Assembly: GCA_963804885.1 (NCBI GenBank)
Contig: CAWDSF010000017.1
Location: 1 to 64,000 of the forward strand
Direction: 5' to 3'
Source of the DNA: PALSA-1004 sp963804885
GTDB lineage: Bacteria; Pseudomonadota; Gammaproteobacteria; Burkholderiales; SG8-41
DNA length: 64,000 nt
Shown here piece after piece: positions 39,804 to 49,126 of the stretch (within the stretch, counting starts at the first letter, position 1; each line of letters starts with the position of its first letter). Under the pieces are notes generated by a model, which saw only the letters and a list, made by a program, of their open reading frames with translations, made no database searches and was not told the DNA's origin. The translations under genes and the position numbers were made by a program.

Positions 39804-40649
39804 GGCCGACTTCGTATTTGCGCAGAGCGTCGATGAGATCGTCGCCGCGCTGGCGCAAGGCGACGCCGCGATCGTGTCCGGGCGGCATGTCGCACGCGAT
39901 CCGGCGCGAGCGCACCGGGTTTGCGCAGGCAAAGCGGCTGATCGCGGTCACGCGGGTGCCCGAGCTCAGGGAATTGTCGCTCGACGCGCGCGGCGTATTG
40001 AAAGCGAATGCCGCCGTGCCGCTGCAGGCGCTGTACGACGACTATGCGTATCCGCAAAGGCTGGCAGGCGATCGACGAGTCGCTCGAAGCGGTCGGCATC
40101 GTGCGCCTGCGCCGCATGATCACCATCGGCGGCAGCATAGGGCCGTTGATCGGCGGCTTCGATCTGCCCGTCGCACTGCTCGCGCTTGGATTGTCGCGTA
40201 ACAGTTGCCGGGCCGGGCGGTCGGCGCGTCGCGACGCTGCCCGATCTTTTCGAAAAACGCCTCGCGAAGGACGAAATGGTGGTCGGCATCGAAGTCGATC
40301 CGCTGGCGCCGCGCAGCGGCTCGTCGTTCTTCAAATACATGGCGCGCAACGTGCTCGAGATACCGACGGTCAACACCGCCGCCGCGGTTACGGTCGATGC
40401 CACGGGGAAATGCACGCATGCGCGCGTCGTCGTCGGTTCGGTGAGCTGGAAACCGATCATCGTCGAGCCGCGCGAACTGATCGGCCAGCCGTTGGACGAA
40501 GACATTAGTGCGCCGCTCTGTCCAGGGTGTCCGCGCGCTGGCGCAGCCGATGGCCGACGTGCGCGGCTCGGTTGCGTACAAGCGCGAAATGGCGGTCGAG
40601 TTCGCGGCGCGCGCACTCTTGACCGCGTGGCAGCGAGCTGCTCAAGTAA
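39768..40649 (+). CDS. Molybdenum hydroxylase FAD-binding (medium) subunit or domain; about six frame breaks
   Basis: Roughly 290 residues with the FAD_binding_5 / CO-dehydrogenase-flavoprotein layout: ADFVFAQSVDEIVAALAQGD, the first FAD loop AAIVSGG, RLIAVTRVPELREL, RRMITIGGSIGPLIGGFDLP (second FAD loop), FFKYMARNVLEIPTVNTAAA and GVRALAQPMADVRGSVAYKR. The likely end is SELLK with TAA at 40647-40649. Frames change near 39803, 39882, 40058, 40192, 40510 and 40635. No start codon lies in its own frame before ADFV; an in-frame TGA occurs at 39767-39769. If one base near 39803 is removed, it joins the large subunit in one chain. Start is therefore approximate. Confidence 0.75.
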
Positions 40650-40670
40650 AAGAGAAAACGGAGAGACTGC

Positions 40671-41482
40671 ATGCCCGGCGGCACTGACGGAAAGTTTACG
40701 ACCAGCGACGGCTGCGACATCGCTTACACGCTGCGCTCTCACGCCAATTCATACGCGCCGCGGGTAGCGCTGATCCATTCGCTCGCGCTCGATCGCAGCA
40801 TCTGGAACGGCGTGATATCCGAGCTCTCGCTGTACGCCGCCATCCTCGCTTACGACTGCCGCGGCCACGGCCAGAGCTCGCGCGGTCGACATGCCTTATA
40901 CCGCCGAACTGTTTGCGGACGACCTTGCGCAGCTGATGGACCACGTCGGCTGGCAGGCGGCAGCCGTCGCCGGCTGCTCGATGGGCGGCTGCGTCGCGCA
41001 AGCGTTCGCGGCGAAATATCCGCAGCGCACACGCAGTGCATGCCTGATCGACACGACCGCGTGGTACGGCGCCGACGCGCCGGCGAAATGGCGCGAGCGC
41101 GCGGCGACCGCAAAAGCCAAAGGCATGGGCGCGCTGATCGACTTCCAGCTCGTGCGCTGGTTCACCGACGCGTATCGTACCGCGAATACAAAAACCACCA
41201 GCGCGCTCACCAAGGTATTTCTCGCGAACGACGTGCGCTGCTACGAACGGCACATGCGAAATGCTCGGCACGGAAGACCTGCGTCCGCTGCTCCCGTCGA
41301 TCAAGGCGCCGACGGCGGTGGTCGTCGGCGCGGAAGACTACGCCACGCCGGTCAGCATGGCCGAGGCGCTGCACAAGGCCATTCCCCAGTCAACGTTGGC
41401 GATCTTGCATGGCCGCCACATCACGCCAGTGGAATGCCCGCAGGACATCGCGCGCGCGCTGAAAAAGCTGCTGAAGGTCTAG
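40671..41482 (+). CDS. Alpha/beta hydrolase, 3-oxoadipate enol-lactonase-like; two frame breaks
   Basis: A protein of about 270 residues: IAYTLRSHAN, RVALIHSLALDRSIWNGVI, nucleophile elbow VAGCSMGGCVAQAF (Ser), aspartate loop VGAEDYATPVSM and histidine HGRHITPVECPQDIA. This is closest to PcaD-type enol-lactonases, but many esterases share the pattern. The start has a GGAGAG ribosome site 22 bases after the FAD-subunit stop. Two extra bases, near 40885 and 41268, shift the frame, and the span is two over a multiple of three. Its position in the hydroxylase operon suggests ring or lactone opening after hydroxylation. Confidence 0.85.
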
Positions 41483-41485
41483 GCG

Positions 41486-42463
41486 ATGATGACCGCTGCC
41501 GGCTTCACCAGGCGTTGTGCGCTGATCGTGGCCGCCGTTGCCAATGCCGGCACTGCATCAGCGCAGCATTATCCGGCCGGCCCCGTGCGCGTCGTGGTGC
41601 CCTTCCCTGCCGGCGGCGGCGTCGACAGCGCCGGCCGCCTCTTGACCGCCAAACTCACCGAAAACTTCGGCAAGTCGTTCGTTATCGAAAATCGCGGCGG
41701 CGCCAACGGCAACATCGGGACCGAAGCGGTTGGCAAATCGCCGAAAGACGGTTACACGCTGCTCTTCACCGGCGCCGGATTCGTCACCAATCCGAGCCTC
41801 TATGCAAAGGTCCCGTACGACGCAGTCAGGGATTTCGAGCCGATCAGCCTGATGGCGCTCGGCCCCAACGTGCTGGTCGTGCATCCTTCGCTGCCGGTCA
41901 AATCCGTAAAGGACCTGATCGCGCTCGCCAAAGCAAAACCCGGCGCAGTCGGTTTCGCAGGCTCCGGCAGCGGCAGCACGCCGCATCTCGCCGGCGAGCT
42001 TTTCAACACGCTGGCCGGCGTGCGCATGGTGCACATCCCGTATCGCGGCTCGGGCCCTGCGATGATAGGGCTCTTGAGCGGCGAAACGCCGGTCATGTTT
42101 CTGCCCGCGATCAACGCCGGCCCCCACGTGAAATCCGGACGCTTGCGCGCCATCGCGGTGACGAGCACCTCCCGCCTCGCTTCGATGGCCGAATTGCCGA
42201 CCGTTGCGGAGTCCGGGCTCAAAGGTTACGAGTCGAGCCAGTGGTACGGTGTGCTCGCGCCCGCGGGAACACCCGAAGATGTCCTGAACCTCCTGAATTC
42301 ACATGTCGTGAAGATCGTACAAAGCGCGGACATGAAACAGCGGCTGATCGACGACGGCATCGTGCCGGTCGGCAACTCGCGCCAGCAATTCGCGGCATAC
42401 GTCAAGGCGGAGCTCGTCAAATGGGCGGACGTCGTCAAGCGGTCAGGCGCGCGCATCGAATGA
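41486..42463 (+). CDS. Bug/TctC-family periplasmic substrate receptor (first of tandem pair)
   Basis: A 325-residue receptor with signal peptide ending ASAQ, Bug start HYPAGPVRVVVPFPAGGG, FVIENRGGANGNIGTEAV, HIPYRGSGPAMIGLLSGE and LPTVAESGLKGYESSQWYG. Family members bind carboxylic or aromatic acids. It begins 3 bases after the hydrolase stop and overlaps the next receptor by ATGA, so it is firmly inside the catabolic operon. The frame is intact. Confidence 0.92.
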   Translation: MMTAAGFTRRCALIVAAVANAGTASAQHYPAGPVRVVVPFPAGGGVDSAGRLLTAKLTENFGKSFVIENRGGANGNIGTEAVGKSPKDGYTLLFTGAGFVTNPSLYAKVPYDAVRDFEPISLMALGPNVLVVHPSLPVKSVKDLIALAKAKPGAVGFAGSGSGSTPHLAGELFNTLAGVRMVHIPYRGSGPAMIGLLSGETPVMFLPAINAGPHVKSGRLRAIAVTSTSRLASMAELPTVAESGLKGYESSQWYGVLAPAGTPEDVLNLLNSHVVKIVQSADMKQRLIDDGIVPVGNSRQQFAAYVKAELVKWADVVKRSGARIE

Positions 42464-43416
42464 CGCGCGCTGCGCTGTTCGCCGCGCTCGCATTTGCCAC
42501 GGCGCACAGTGCGGTTGCGCAGAACTATCCCGCGCGCCCTCTGCGCATCATCGTCCCCCAAAGCGCCGGCGGCTCGACCGACCTCGTCGCGCGCCCGCTC
42601 GCGCGCAAGCTCGCCGACGCGCTGGGCCAGTCCGTCGTCGTCGATAACCGGCCCGGCGCCGGCAGCGTGATCGGCACCGATCTCGTCGCCAAGGCGGCGC
42701 CCGACGGCTACACGCTGCTCGCGGTCGCCGCGTCGGTGACCATGAGCCCGAGTCTCTACAAGCTTCCGTTCGACCCGGTGCGCGATCTTGCCGCGATCAG
42801 CCAGCTCACGTCATTGCCGAACATCCTGGTGGCGCACCCTTCGCTGCCGGTCAACTCGGTCGCGGAGTTCATCGCTTACGCGAAAGCGCGGCCCGGTCAG
42901 CTGAATTTCGGCTCGAGTGGCATCGCGACCGGCACGCACCTCTCGATGGAACTCCTGATGTACATGACCGGCATCCGGCTCACGCACGTGCCATACAAAG
43001 GCGGTTCGCTCAACGTGAATGCATTGATCGCGGGCGAAACGCAGGTCAATTTCTCCACGATCTCGACCGCTTTGCCGCACGTCAAAACCGGCCGCCTGCG
43101 CGCGCTTGCGGTATCCACTGCCAGGCGTTCGACTGCCGCGCCGGACGTGCCGACCCTCGCGGAAAGCGGCGTTAGAAATTACGATTATTCGTCGTGGATA
43201 GGGCTGCTCGCACCGGCGAGAACACCGGCAGCCGTGATTTCGCGGCTCAACGCGGAGGCGGTGAAAGCGATTCACTCGCCCGACATGAAATCGATCCTCG
43301 CGGTCGAAGCGTCGGAAGCGGTCGGCACTACGCCGGCGGAATTCGACTCAATCATGAAGATCGAAGTCGCGCGCTGGATGAAGGTGGTCAAAGCAGCAGG
43401 CATCAAAGGCGAATGA
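42460..43416 (+). CDS. Bug/TctC-family periplasmic substrate receptor (second of tandem pair)
   Basis: A 318-residue receptor: signal peptide (FAALAFATAHSAVAQ), NYPARPLRIIVPQSAGGSTD, VVVDNRPGAGSVIGTDLVA, HVPYKGGSLNVNALIAGE and VPTLAESGVRNYDYSSWIG. It is clearly diverged from the preceding receptor, so the pair is not a recent duplication. Its ATG overlaps the stop of the first receptor. The frame is intact. Confidence 0.92.
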   Translation: MTRAALFAALAFATAHSAVAQNYPARPLRIIVPQSAGGSTDLVARPLARKLADALGQSVVVDNRPGAGSVIGTDLVAKAAPDGYTLLAVAASVTMSPSLYKLPFDPVRDLAAISQLTSLPNILVAHPSLPVNSVAEFIAYAKARPGQLNFGSSGIATGTHLSMELLMYMTGIRLTHVPYKGGSLNVNALIAGETQVNFSTISTALPHVKTGRLRALAVSTARRSTAAPDVPTLAESGVRNYDYSSWIGLLAPARTPAAVISRLNAEAVKAIHSPDMKSILAVEASEAVGTTPAEFDSIMKIEVARWMKVVKAAGIKGE

Positions 43417-43504
43417 AGATAGACGCCATTGAATATGCGGCACACTGATAGACACTCGCTCATCTTGGTAGAATCGTCGCACCAATTCGCACGAGGGCGT
43501 TTGT

Positions 43505-45304
43505 ATGGACGAATCTAGAATCGATATCGACCATCCCGTAACGAGCGGACCGGCCGTCGCGCAATGGGGCAGCGACCACATTGCTGACGTGATGCGCGCC
43601 TTGAACTTCGATTATCTCGCTCTGACACCGGGCGCGAGCTTTCGAGGTCTGCACGACAGTCTGGTCAACTATCTGGGCAACACCCGTCCGCGCATGCTGC
43701 TTGCACTGCACGAGGAAAGTGCGGTTGCGATCGCCCATGGCTACGCAAAAATCACCGGCAAGCCGATGGGCGTCGTGCTCCATAGCAACGTGGGGCTGCT
43801 GCACGCGTCGATGGCAATCTTCAATGCCTGGTGCGAGCGGGTGCCGATGCTGCTCTATGGCGGCAACGGTCCGATGGATGCCGCCGCGCGCCGTCCCTGG
43901 GTTGATTGGATGCATACCTGCACCGACCAGGCGGCTCTGGTGCGCCCCTACATCAAGTGGGACAACCAGCCGGCGTCGCTGGCCGCGACAGCGGAAGCGA
44001 TGCTGCGCGCGTCGATGATCGCGCAAACGACGCCATGCGCACCGACGTACGTGATATTCGATTCCGCGTTGCAGGAGCAAAAGCTCGACAAGCCGTTGCC
44101 CGTTCCGGATGTCGCCCGGTATATGGCGCCGGCACCCGCCTATCCCGCTCCGGACACGTTGCGCCAAGCGGCCAAGCTGCTCGGCAATGCAAAGCGCCCC
44201 CTGCTGCTCGCCGGACGGGGCAGCCGAACGGTCGAAGCCTGGAACAATCGCATCGCATTGGCTGAAGTACTCGGTGCGCGCGTATTGACGAGCCTCCGAA
44301 CGGCCGCCGCCTTTCCATCCGACCATCCTCTGCACGCCGGCACGCCGATTAAATTCGTCAACGATTTCGTAATTGACGCTGTACGCAGCTCAGACGTCAT
44401 CTTGAGCCTCGACTGGATCGATCTCGCCGGCTTGCTCAAGCAGGCGTGGAAATCTGAACCGGTAAACGCCAAGGTCATCCAGGCCTCGGTCGATGTTCAG
44501 GTCCATAACGGCTTCAGCATGGACCACCTCGGGCTGCCGGCGGTGGACCTTAATCTGCTCACCGACCCGGATGTCGCGGCCACCGCGCTGCTCGCGGAAT
44601 TGCGCGCGACGCGGCCAGCGCGCAAATTCGAAACGCCTGCCGCCCGGGATACGGGCAGCGCATCCGCAGCGGCGGCGCCATCATCCGCCGACGTCATCGG
44701 TGTGCGCAAGCTGGCCGCCGCGATCAACACAATAGCCGCAGAGCAGGAAACCTGCCTTATCCGCCTGAATCTTGGCTGGCCGGCGGACATGACACGCTAC
44801 AACCATCCGCTGGACTATCTGGGCGGCGACGGTGGTGGCGGCATCGGCGCAGGGCCCGGATTGACTGTCGGCGCCGCGCTCGCGCTGCGCGGCACCGGCC
44901 GCCTGCCGCTCGCGGTGCTCGGTGACGGCGATTTCATCATGGGCATAAGCGCGCTCTGGACTGCCACCCACAGCAGAATTCCGCTGCTGATCGTCGTCGC
45001 CAACAACCGCTCGTTTTTCAATGACGAGATGCACCAGGAACGCATGGCAGTGCTGCGCGGCAGGCCGGTGGAGAATCGCTGGATCGGACAGCGCATCGAC
45101 GATCCCGGCATCGACCTCGCGGGATTGGCGCGCGCGCAGGGAGCAATCGCGATCGGCCCGGTAAAGAGCGCCCGCGACATGGAACCCGTATTGCGCGACG
45201 CCGTGGCAAAGACCAGGGCCGGCGCGGTTGTCGTGGTCGAGATTATGGTGACGGCAGAATACGACGATGCGATCGCGCGCACGATGGTGCGGGGTTCGCA
45301 GTAG
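43505..45304 (+). CDS. ThDP-dependent enzyme of the acetolactate synthase / benzoylformate decarboxylase family
   Basis: A 599-residue protein with the three-domain POX layout. The N-terminal domain carries the activating glutamate in LLALHEESAVAIAHGYAKIT. The middle domain includes KRPLLLAGRGS. The C-terminal ThDP/Mg domain shows AVLGDGDFIMGISALWTATH and VVANNRSFFNDEMHQERMA (GDG to NN motif). Members decarboxylate or ligate 2-keto acids; the N-terminal LTPGASFRGLHDS region differs from housekeeping IlvB. It follows the tandem receptors by 88 bases, and its stop abuts the stop of the convergent receptor gene with no gap. The frame is intact. The substrate is unknown. Confidence 0.88.
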   Translation: MDESRIDIDHPVTSGPAVAQWGSDHIADVMRALNFDYLALTPGASFRGLHDSLVNYLGNTRPRMLLALHEESAVAIAHGYAKITGKPMGVVLHSNVGLLHASMAIFNAWCERVPMLLYGGNGPMDAAARRPWVDWMHTCTDQAALVRPYIKWDNQPASLAATAEAMLRASMIAQTTPCAPTYVIFDSALQEQKLDKPLPVPDVARYMAPAPAYPAPDTLRQAAKLLGNAKRPLLLAGRGSRTVEAWNNRIALAEVLGARVLTSLRTAAAFPSDHPLHAGTPIKFVNDFVIDAVRSSDVILSLDWIDLAGLLKQAWKSEPVNAKVIQASVDVQVHNGFSMDHLGLPAVDLNLLTDPDVAATALLAELRATRPARKFETPAARDTGSASAAAAPSSADVIGVRKLAAAINTIAAEQETCLIRLNLGWPADMTRYNHPLDYLGGDGGGGIGAGPGLTVGAALALRGTGRLPLAVLGDGDFIMGISALWTATHSRIPLLIVVANNRSFFNDEMHQERMAVLRGRPVENRWIGQRIDDPGIDLAGLARAQGAIAIGPVKSARDMEPVLRDAVAKTRAGAVVVVEIMVTAEYDDAIARTMVRGSQ

Positions 45305-46300
45305 TTATTCTTTCCTGATCCCCGCGAGCTTGATCACTTTCGCGTACTTCGCGATTTCGCTCTTCAGAAACGCATCGAATTCCTCGCCGGTGCCGCCGCC
45401 GGGTTCCTGGCCGTCGGCGATCAATTGCTCGCGCACATCCCGGCGGGTCAGCACGGCGTCAAGATCGGCATTCAGCTTCGCCACGATGGCCCGGGGCGTG
45501 GCAGCGGGTGCCATGAATCCGAACCATACGCTGGTGGTCATCTCGGGATAGCCAAGTTCGATGAAGGTGGCGACTTCCGGAATCATGGGCAAACGCGCCG
45601 TGCTGCCGGTGGCCAGCGCACGCAGCCGTCCGCTCTTGATGTGCGGCACGAGCGACGAGATTCCCGCGAAGAGCAGTTCAACCTGGCCGCCGATCGTATC
45701 GGTGATTGCGGGTGCGCTGCCTTTGTAGGGCACGTGCACGATGTCGATTTTGGCATTGATCTTGAAGAGTTCTCCCGCCATCTGGTTCGCGGAGCCCAGG
45801 CCGCCCGAGGCGAAGCTCAATTGGCCCGGTCGGGACTTTGCCAGCGCGATCAGTTCGGTGACCGACCGTGCCGGCAGTGACGGATGCACCGACAAGACGT
45901 TGGGGACGCGCGTGGCGAGCACTAGCGGTGTGAAATCGGTCATGAGGTCGTAGGGCAGCTTGCCCATCAGCGAGATATTGATCGCGTTCGGGGGTCCTGC
46001 GAGCAGCAGGGTATGGCCGTCGGCGGGCGACTTCGCCGCCAGAAGTGAGCCTATATTGGTCGCGCCGCCGGGCCGATTATCAAGGATAACCTGCTGGCCC
46101 CAGATCACTGCGACCCGCTGGGCCACGATGCGTGCGATGAGATCGGCATTGGCGCCTGGCGCATACGGAACGATCACGCGCACCGCGCGGGCCGGGAACG
46201 CCTGCGCCCACGCGCCGTCCGACAAGCACAGCGACAACAACACCATTGCCAATGCGTATCGTGGACCGGCGTTCTCCTTCGACCTTCGCCCGACCGGCAT
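45305..46300 (-). CDS. Bug/TctC-family periplasmic substrate receptor
   Basis: A 331-residue receptor with signal peptide (AMVLLSLCLSDGAWAQ), FPARAVRVIVPYAPGANADL, ILDNRPGGATNIGSLLAAKS, HVPYKGSAPAITDTIGGQVE and the usual C terminus (EFDAFLKSEIAKYAKVIKLA). It starts 27 bases downstream of the UbiD-family gene on the same strand, so the two probably form an operon in which the receptor captures the acid that is decarboxylated. The frame is intact. Confidence 0.92.
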   Translation of the reverse strand: MPVGRRSKENAGPRYALAMVLLSLCLSDGAWAQAFPARAVRVIVPYAPGANADLIARIVAQRVAVIWGQQVILDNRPGGATNIGSLLAAKSPADGHTLLLAGPPNAINISLMGKLPYDLMTDFTPLVLATRVPNVLSVHPSLPARSVTELIALAKSRPGQLSFASGGLGSANQMAGELFKINAKIDIVHVPYKGSAPAITDTIGGQVELLFAGISSLVPHIKSGRLRALATGSTARLPMIPEVATFIELGYPEMTTSVWFGFMAPAATPRAIVAKLNADLDAVLTRRDVREQLIADGQEPGGGTGEEFDAFLKSEIAKYAKVIKLAGIRKE

Positions 46301-46327
46301 ACGTTGCGCTCCCCGCGAATTAGATTT

Positions 46328-47966
46328 TCAATCCGGCTGATCCGGCCGGAACTTCGTTTCCGGTTTTAACCCCTTGCGCTGCAGCGTCTCCGAGACGCGC
46401 CCATTTTCGAGATAATCCCCCGCCACCGCGCGTTTGGCCGCCGCTTCCCATTGCGGCAGCCAGTCGCCCTGCGGCTCGCCGAACCACGGCGATTGCGGAC
46501 GCAGCTTCGGCAGGCCGAGTTCCTCCCACAGCTTGCGCGCGCGCTCCATATATTCCCGGCGCGGCAGAGCGAGCGGCGGCAACTCCTCCTTCATCGTCGC
46601 ATCCATCAGCAGCGTCGCGTCTGCGCGCTCGGCTTCGTGCTCGCGCTCGGGACCGTGCCCCGGGCTGCGGTACGGCAACACCTGCAAGTCGGCCTCCGGG
46701 TTCATGCGGAACGCAATCGCCCAGAATAGCGCGTCCGAATTGTCGGGGTCGATATCCTCGTCGACCGCGATGCAAATCTTGCCGCAATCCGCGCGCAATG
46801 ACGTCGCGCCGTAGAGCGCGCGCCAGACTTCGGTGCGCGGCATGCCTTTGTCGACCGTGATGATGCAGATGCGCCGCAACGCTGTCATGCGCTCGTGCAG
46901 AGTCACGCGCTTGACGCCGCGGATGCCCAGCGTGTTGCGCAGGTGCGACAGAAACATCGGCTCGTAGGCAACGCGCTTCATCGCGCTCGATTCGCTCGGC
47001 GTGACCTGGCTCAGGTACGAAGCGACGATCGCGTTCTTCCGATGCGTGATCGCCGTCACCCGCATCGGTATGTTGAACTCCTCGAGCGCGACGTGGCCGT
47101 GCGATTCGCCGAACGGCCCTTCGGGCTCGACGTTCTCGGTGTCGAGCCAGCCCTCGATCACGATCTCGGCTTCCGCGGGCACCATCAAATCGACGGTGCG
47201 CGCGCGCACGATGTTGATCGGTGCGCCCGCCAGAGCGCCCGCGACGCCGATTTCGTCGACATCGATCGGCAGTTTCTGCGGCGCCACGAACGCCACGCAC
47301 GGCGGGCCGCCGAGCACGATCGCGCACGGCATCGTCTTATCGCCGCGCTGCTGGTGCTTTACGTAGTGCCGGTACCCGCCGGCGCCGCCCACGCGGGTCG
47401 CCATGCGCACGACCAGCCGGTCGGAAGCTTTCAGCGCGGCGCGGTAGGTGCCGTGGTTCTGCACGCCGGTCTCCGGATCGCGCGTGATGACGTTGGTCGC
47501 GGTGAGCGTCGGCGCGCTGTCGAATCCCGGCGTGGAAATCGGAATCGGCAGGCTGTCGAGGCCGCGTCCCGCGCCGCGCAGCGCGTCGCCTTCGATGACG
47601 ATCTCCTGGCAGGCGGCGGTCGTCACTAGCTTTCGGCGCCAGCGGATGGGCAATCGCATGGTCCCACCGCGCCTGGACTTCGTCCGCCGTGCACCGCATG
47701 CCGAGGCAATAAATTTCCCGATTTCCCGCCAGCGCGCCGACTACCACGGGAAACGCATACTTGCGGCCGCGGCCGTCGACGACATTGGTGAACAGGAAAG
47801 CCTTGCGCTCGTGCTCCTCGATGCCGCCGACGAATTGCCAGCGCACGAGCGGATGCAGCTCCGCGTCCTTGTCCACGGCGCGGTCAATGGTCAGCAGCAG
47901 GCCCCGCTGGTCGAGCGCTGCGAGATGCTCGTGCAGGTCGAGGTAGCCGCGGTTTTTTTCGGTCAT
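46328..47966 (-). CDS. UbiD-family prenyl-FMN-dependent decarboxylase; one frame break
   Basis: A protein of about 545 residues. N terminus YLDLHEHLAALDQRGLLLTI; TNVITRDPETGVQNHGTYRA, the prenyl-FMN/substrate region; GGPPCVAFVAPQKLPIDVDE; EGWLDTENVEPEGPFGESHG, holding the family glutamates; and DKGMPRTEVWRALYG. UbiD enzymes reversibly decarboxylate aromatic or alpha,beta-unsaturated acids and need UbiX-made cofactor (ubiX at 5239). One extra G near 47638 (HPLAPK into LVTTAACQEIV) shifts the frame, and the span is one over a multiple of three. It is more like the catabolic UbiD branch than housekeeping UbiD, judged by context with a Bug receptor; this is inference. Confidence 0.9.
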
Positions 47967-48389
47967 TTACCTGGAGAGAGGCCACACCCGCGCAACCAGC
48001 TACGCGCGGCAAGCCGCTGCAATTTTTATAAGTGACCGGAGTCTAGCGCGAACGCCGGCGCATCTCAAACCCGCGCAACTTGCGGCATTTGCGTGCTTTT
48101 CCGGCACGCCAAGATCTGGCATTCGAGCTCCAGGGTGATGACCGGGCATAACGTGCTGCTGCTGCGGCCCGGAAGCGTCCTGTTCGCATCGAATCGTGCA
48201 AATCCTGTAGGACAGCGCAATTGGCATCACGCCGCGCGTGTGCAGCTCTCAGGTACACGAGTGCACAGTCGGGATTTGCGTGCTCGGTTACACGCAACTT
48301 CGAAGATTGCGCACGGTCGAAATTCGAGTGCCGGGTTCCGCAGGGGAGAATGTGCGCCGGCTTTTTTGTATATTTTGCACGGATCCGTC
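47967..48389. other. 423-base non-coding gap
   Basis: Between divergent ubiD-type and transglycosylase genes. I see no supportable gene. It contains TCCTGTAGGACA near 48199-48210, related to the motif repeated upstream of the two-component pair at 62.5 kb, and an AT-rich TATATT at about 48368 before the transglycosylase start, a possible -10 element. Confidence 0.4.
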
Positions 48390-49113
48390 ATGTTCAAACC
48401 CGCACTGTCCGACAAATTGAAAGCGTTCGCCTTTTTGGTTGCCATCGGCGCCGCTCTGCCCGCGCGCGCCGAAACACCCGCCGCGCTGGACCTCTCCGCC
48501 TACCGCCTCGGCCCCGATGTAATAGTGCGGCCGGCTGCGCCGGAGCCCGTTCCGGCCGCCGCGCCCGAACAGCGCCAGCATGCCGGCGTGTCCGCCCGGC
48601 TCGCCGGCATGCCGTTCGCGAAGCTGATCGAGGGCGCGGCACGCGAAGCCTCGCTCGATCCGGCGCTCGTGCATGCCGTGATCTCGGTGGAATCCGGCTA
48701 TAACCCGGCCGCGCGTTCGCCCAAGGGGGCGCTCGGCCTGATGCAGGTGCTGCCCGCGACCGCCCTGCGCTACGGGATACGCAACGCCGCGCGCTCGCCC
48801 GCGGCCAACCTGCGCGCGGGGACGCTCTATCTCAGCGATCTCATGGTGATGTTCGATCAGCGGCTTGAACTCGTGCTCGCGGCCTACAATGCGGGCGAGG
48901 CCGCGGTGCTGCGCTACGGGCAGCGCATACCGCCGTTTCGCGAAACCCAGCATTACGTGCCGGCGGTACTCGCGCGCTACCTCGAATGGCGCGAACCTCC
49001 GCCGCGCATCGAAAAAGTGATTCCACCCGCCCCCGCGCGTACCCGCATCACTTACATGCCCGGGCACTCTGCTCGAAAGCGAGTTTCCGCACTCGACGAC
49101 CGGTTACCGCTGA
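48390..49113 (+). CDS. Lytic transglycosylase, Slt-type; one frame break
   Basis: A periplasmic muramidase-like protein of about 240 residues: signal peptide (AFLVAIGAALPARA), a short linker, then the SLT domain with catalytic glutamate in AVISVESGYNPAARSPKGAL, GLMQVLPATALRYGI, and LAAYNAGEAAVLRYGQRIP. One extra G near 49069 (YMPG into TLLESEFPHSTTGYR) shifts the frame. Without it the gene ends at a TGA at 49111-49113, 13 bases before the galU stop. This is the last frame break I can see in the window. Confidence 0.88.
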
Positions 49114-49126
49114 GCTTTTGCATTCG

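Noticed and set aside
36934..40649. Aerobic CO dehydrogenase (CoxSML)
   Set aside because: The large subunit has GAFRGFG instead of the form I active-site loop with cysteine, and the order and FAD subunit are atypical.
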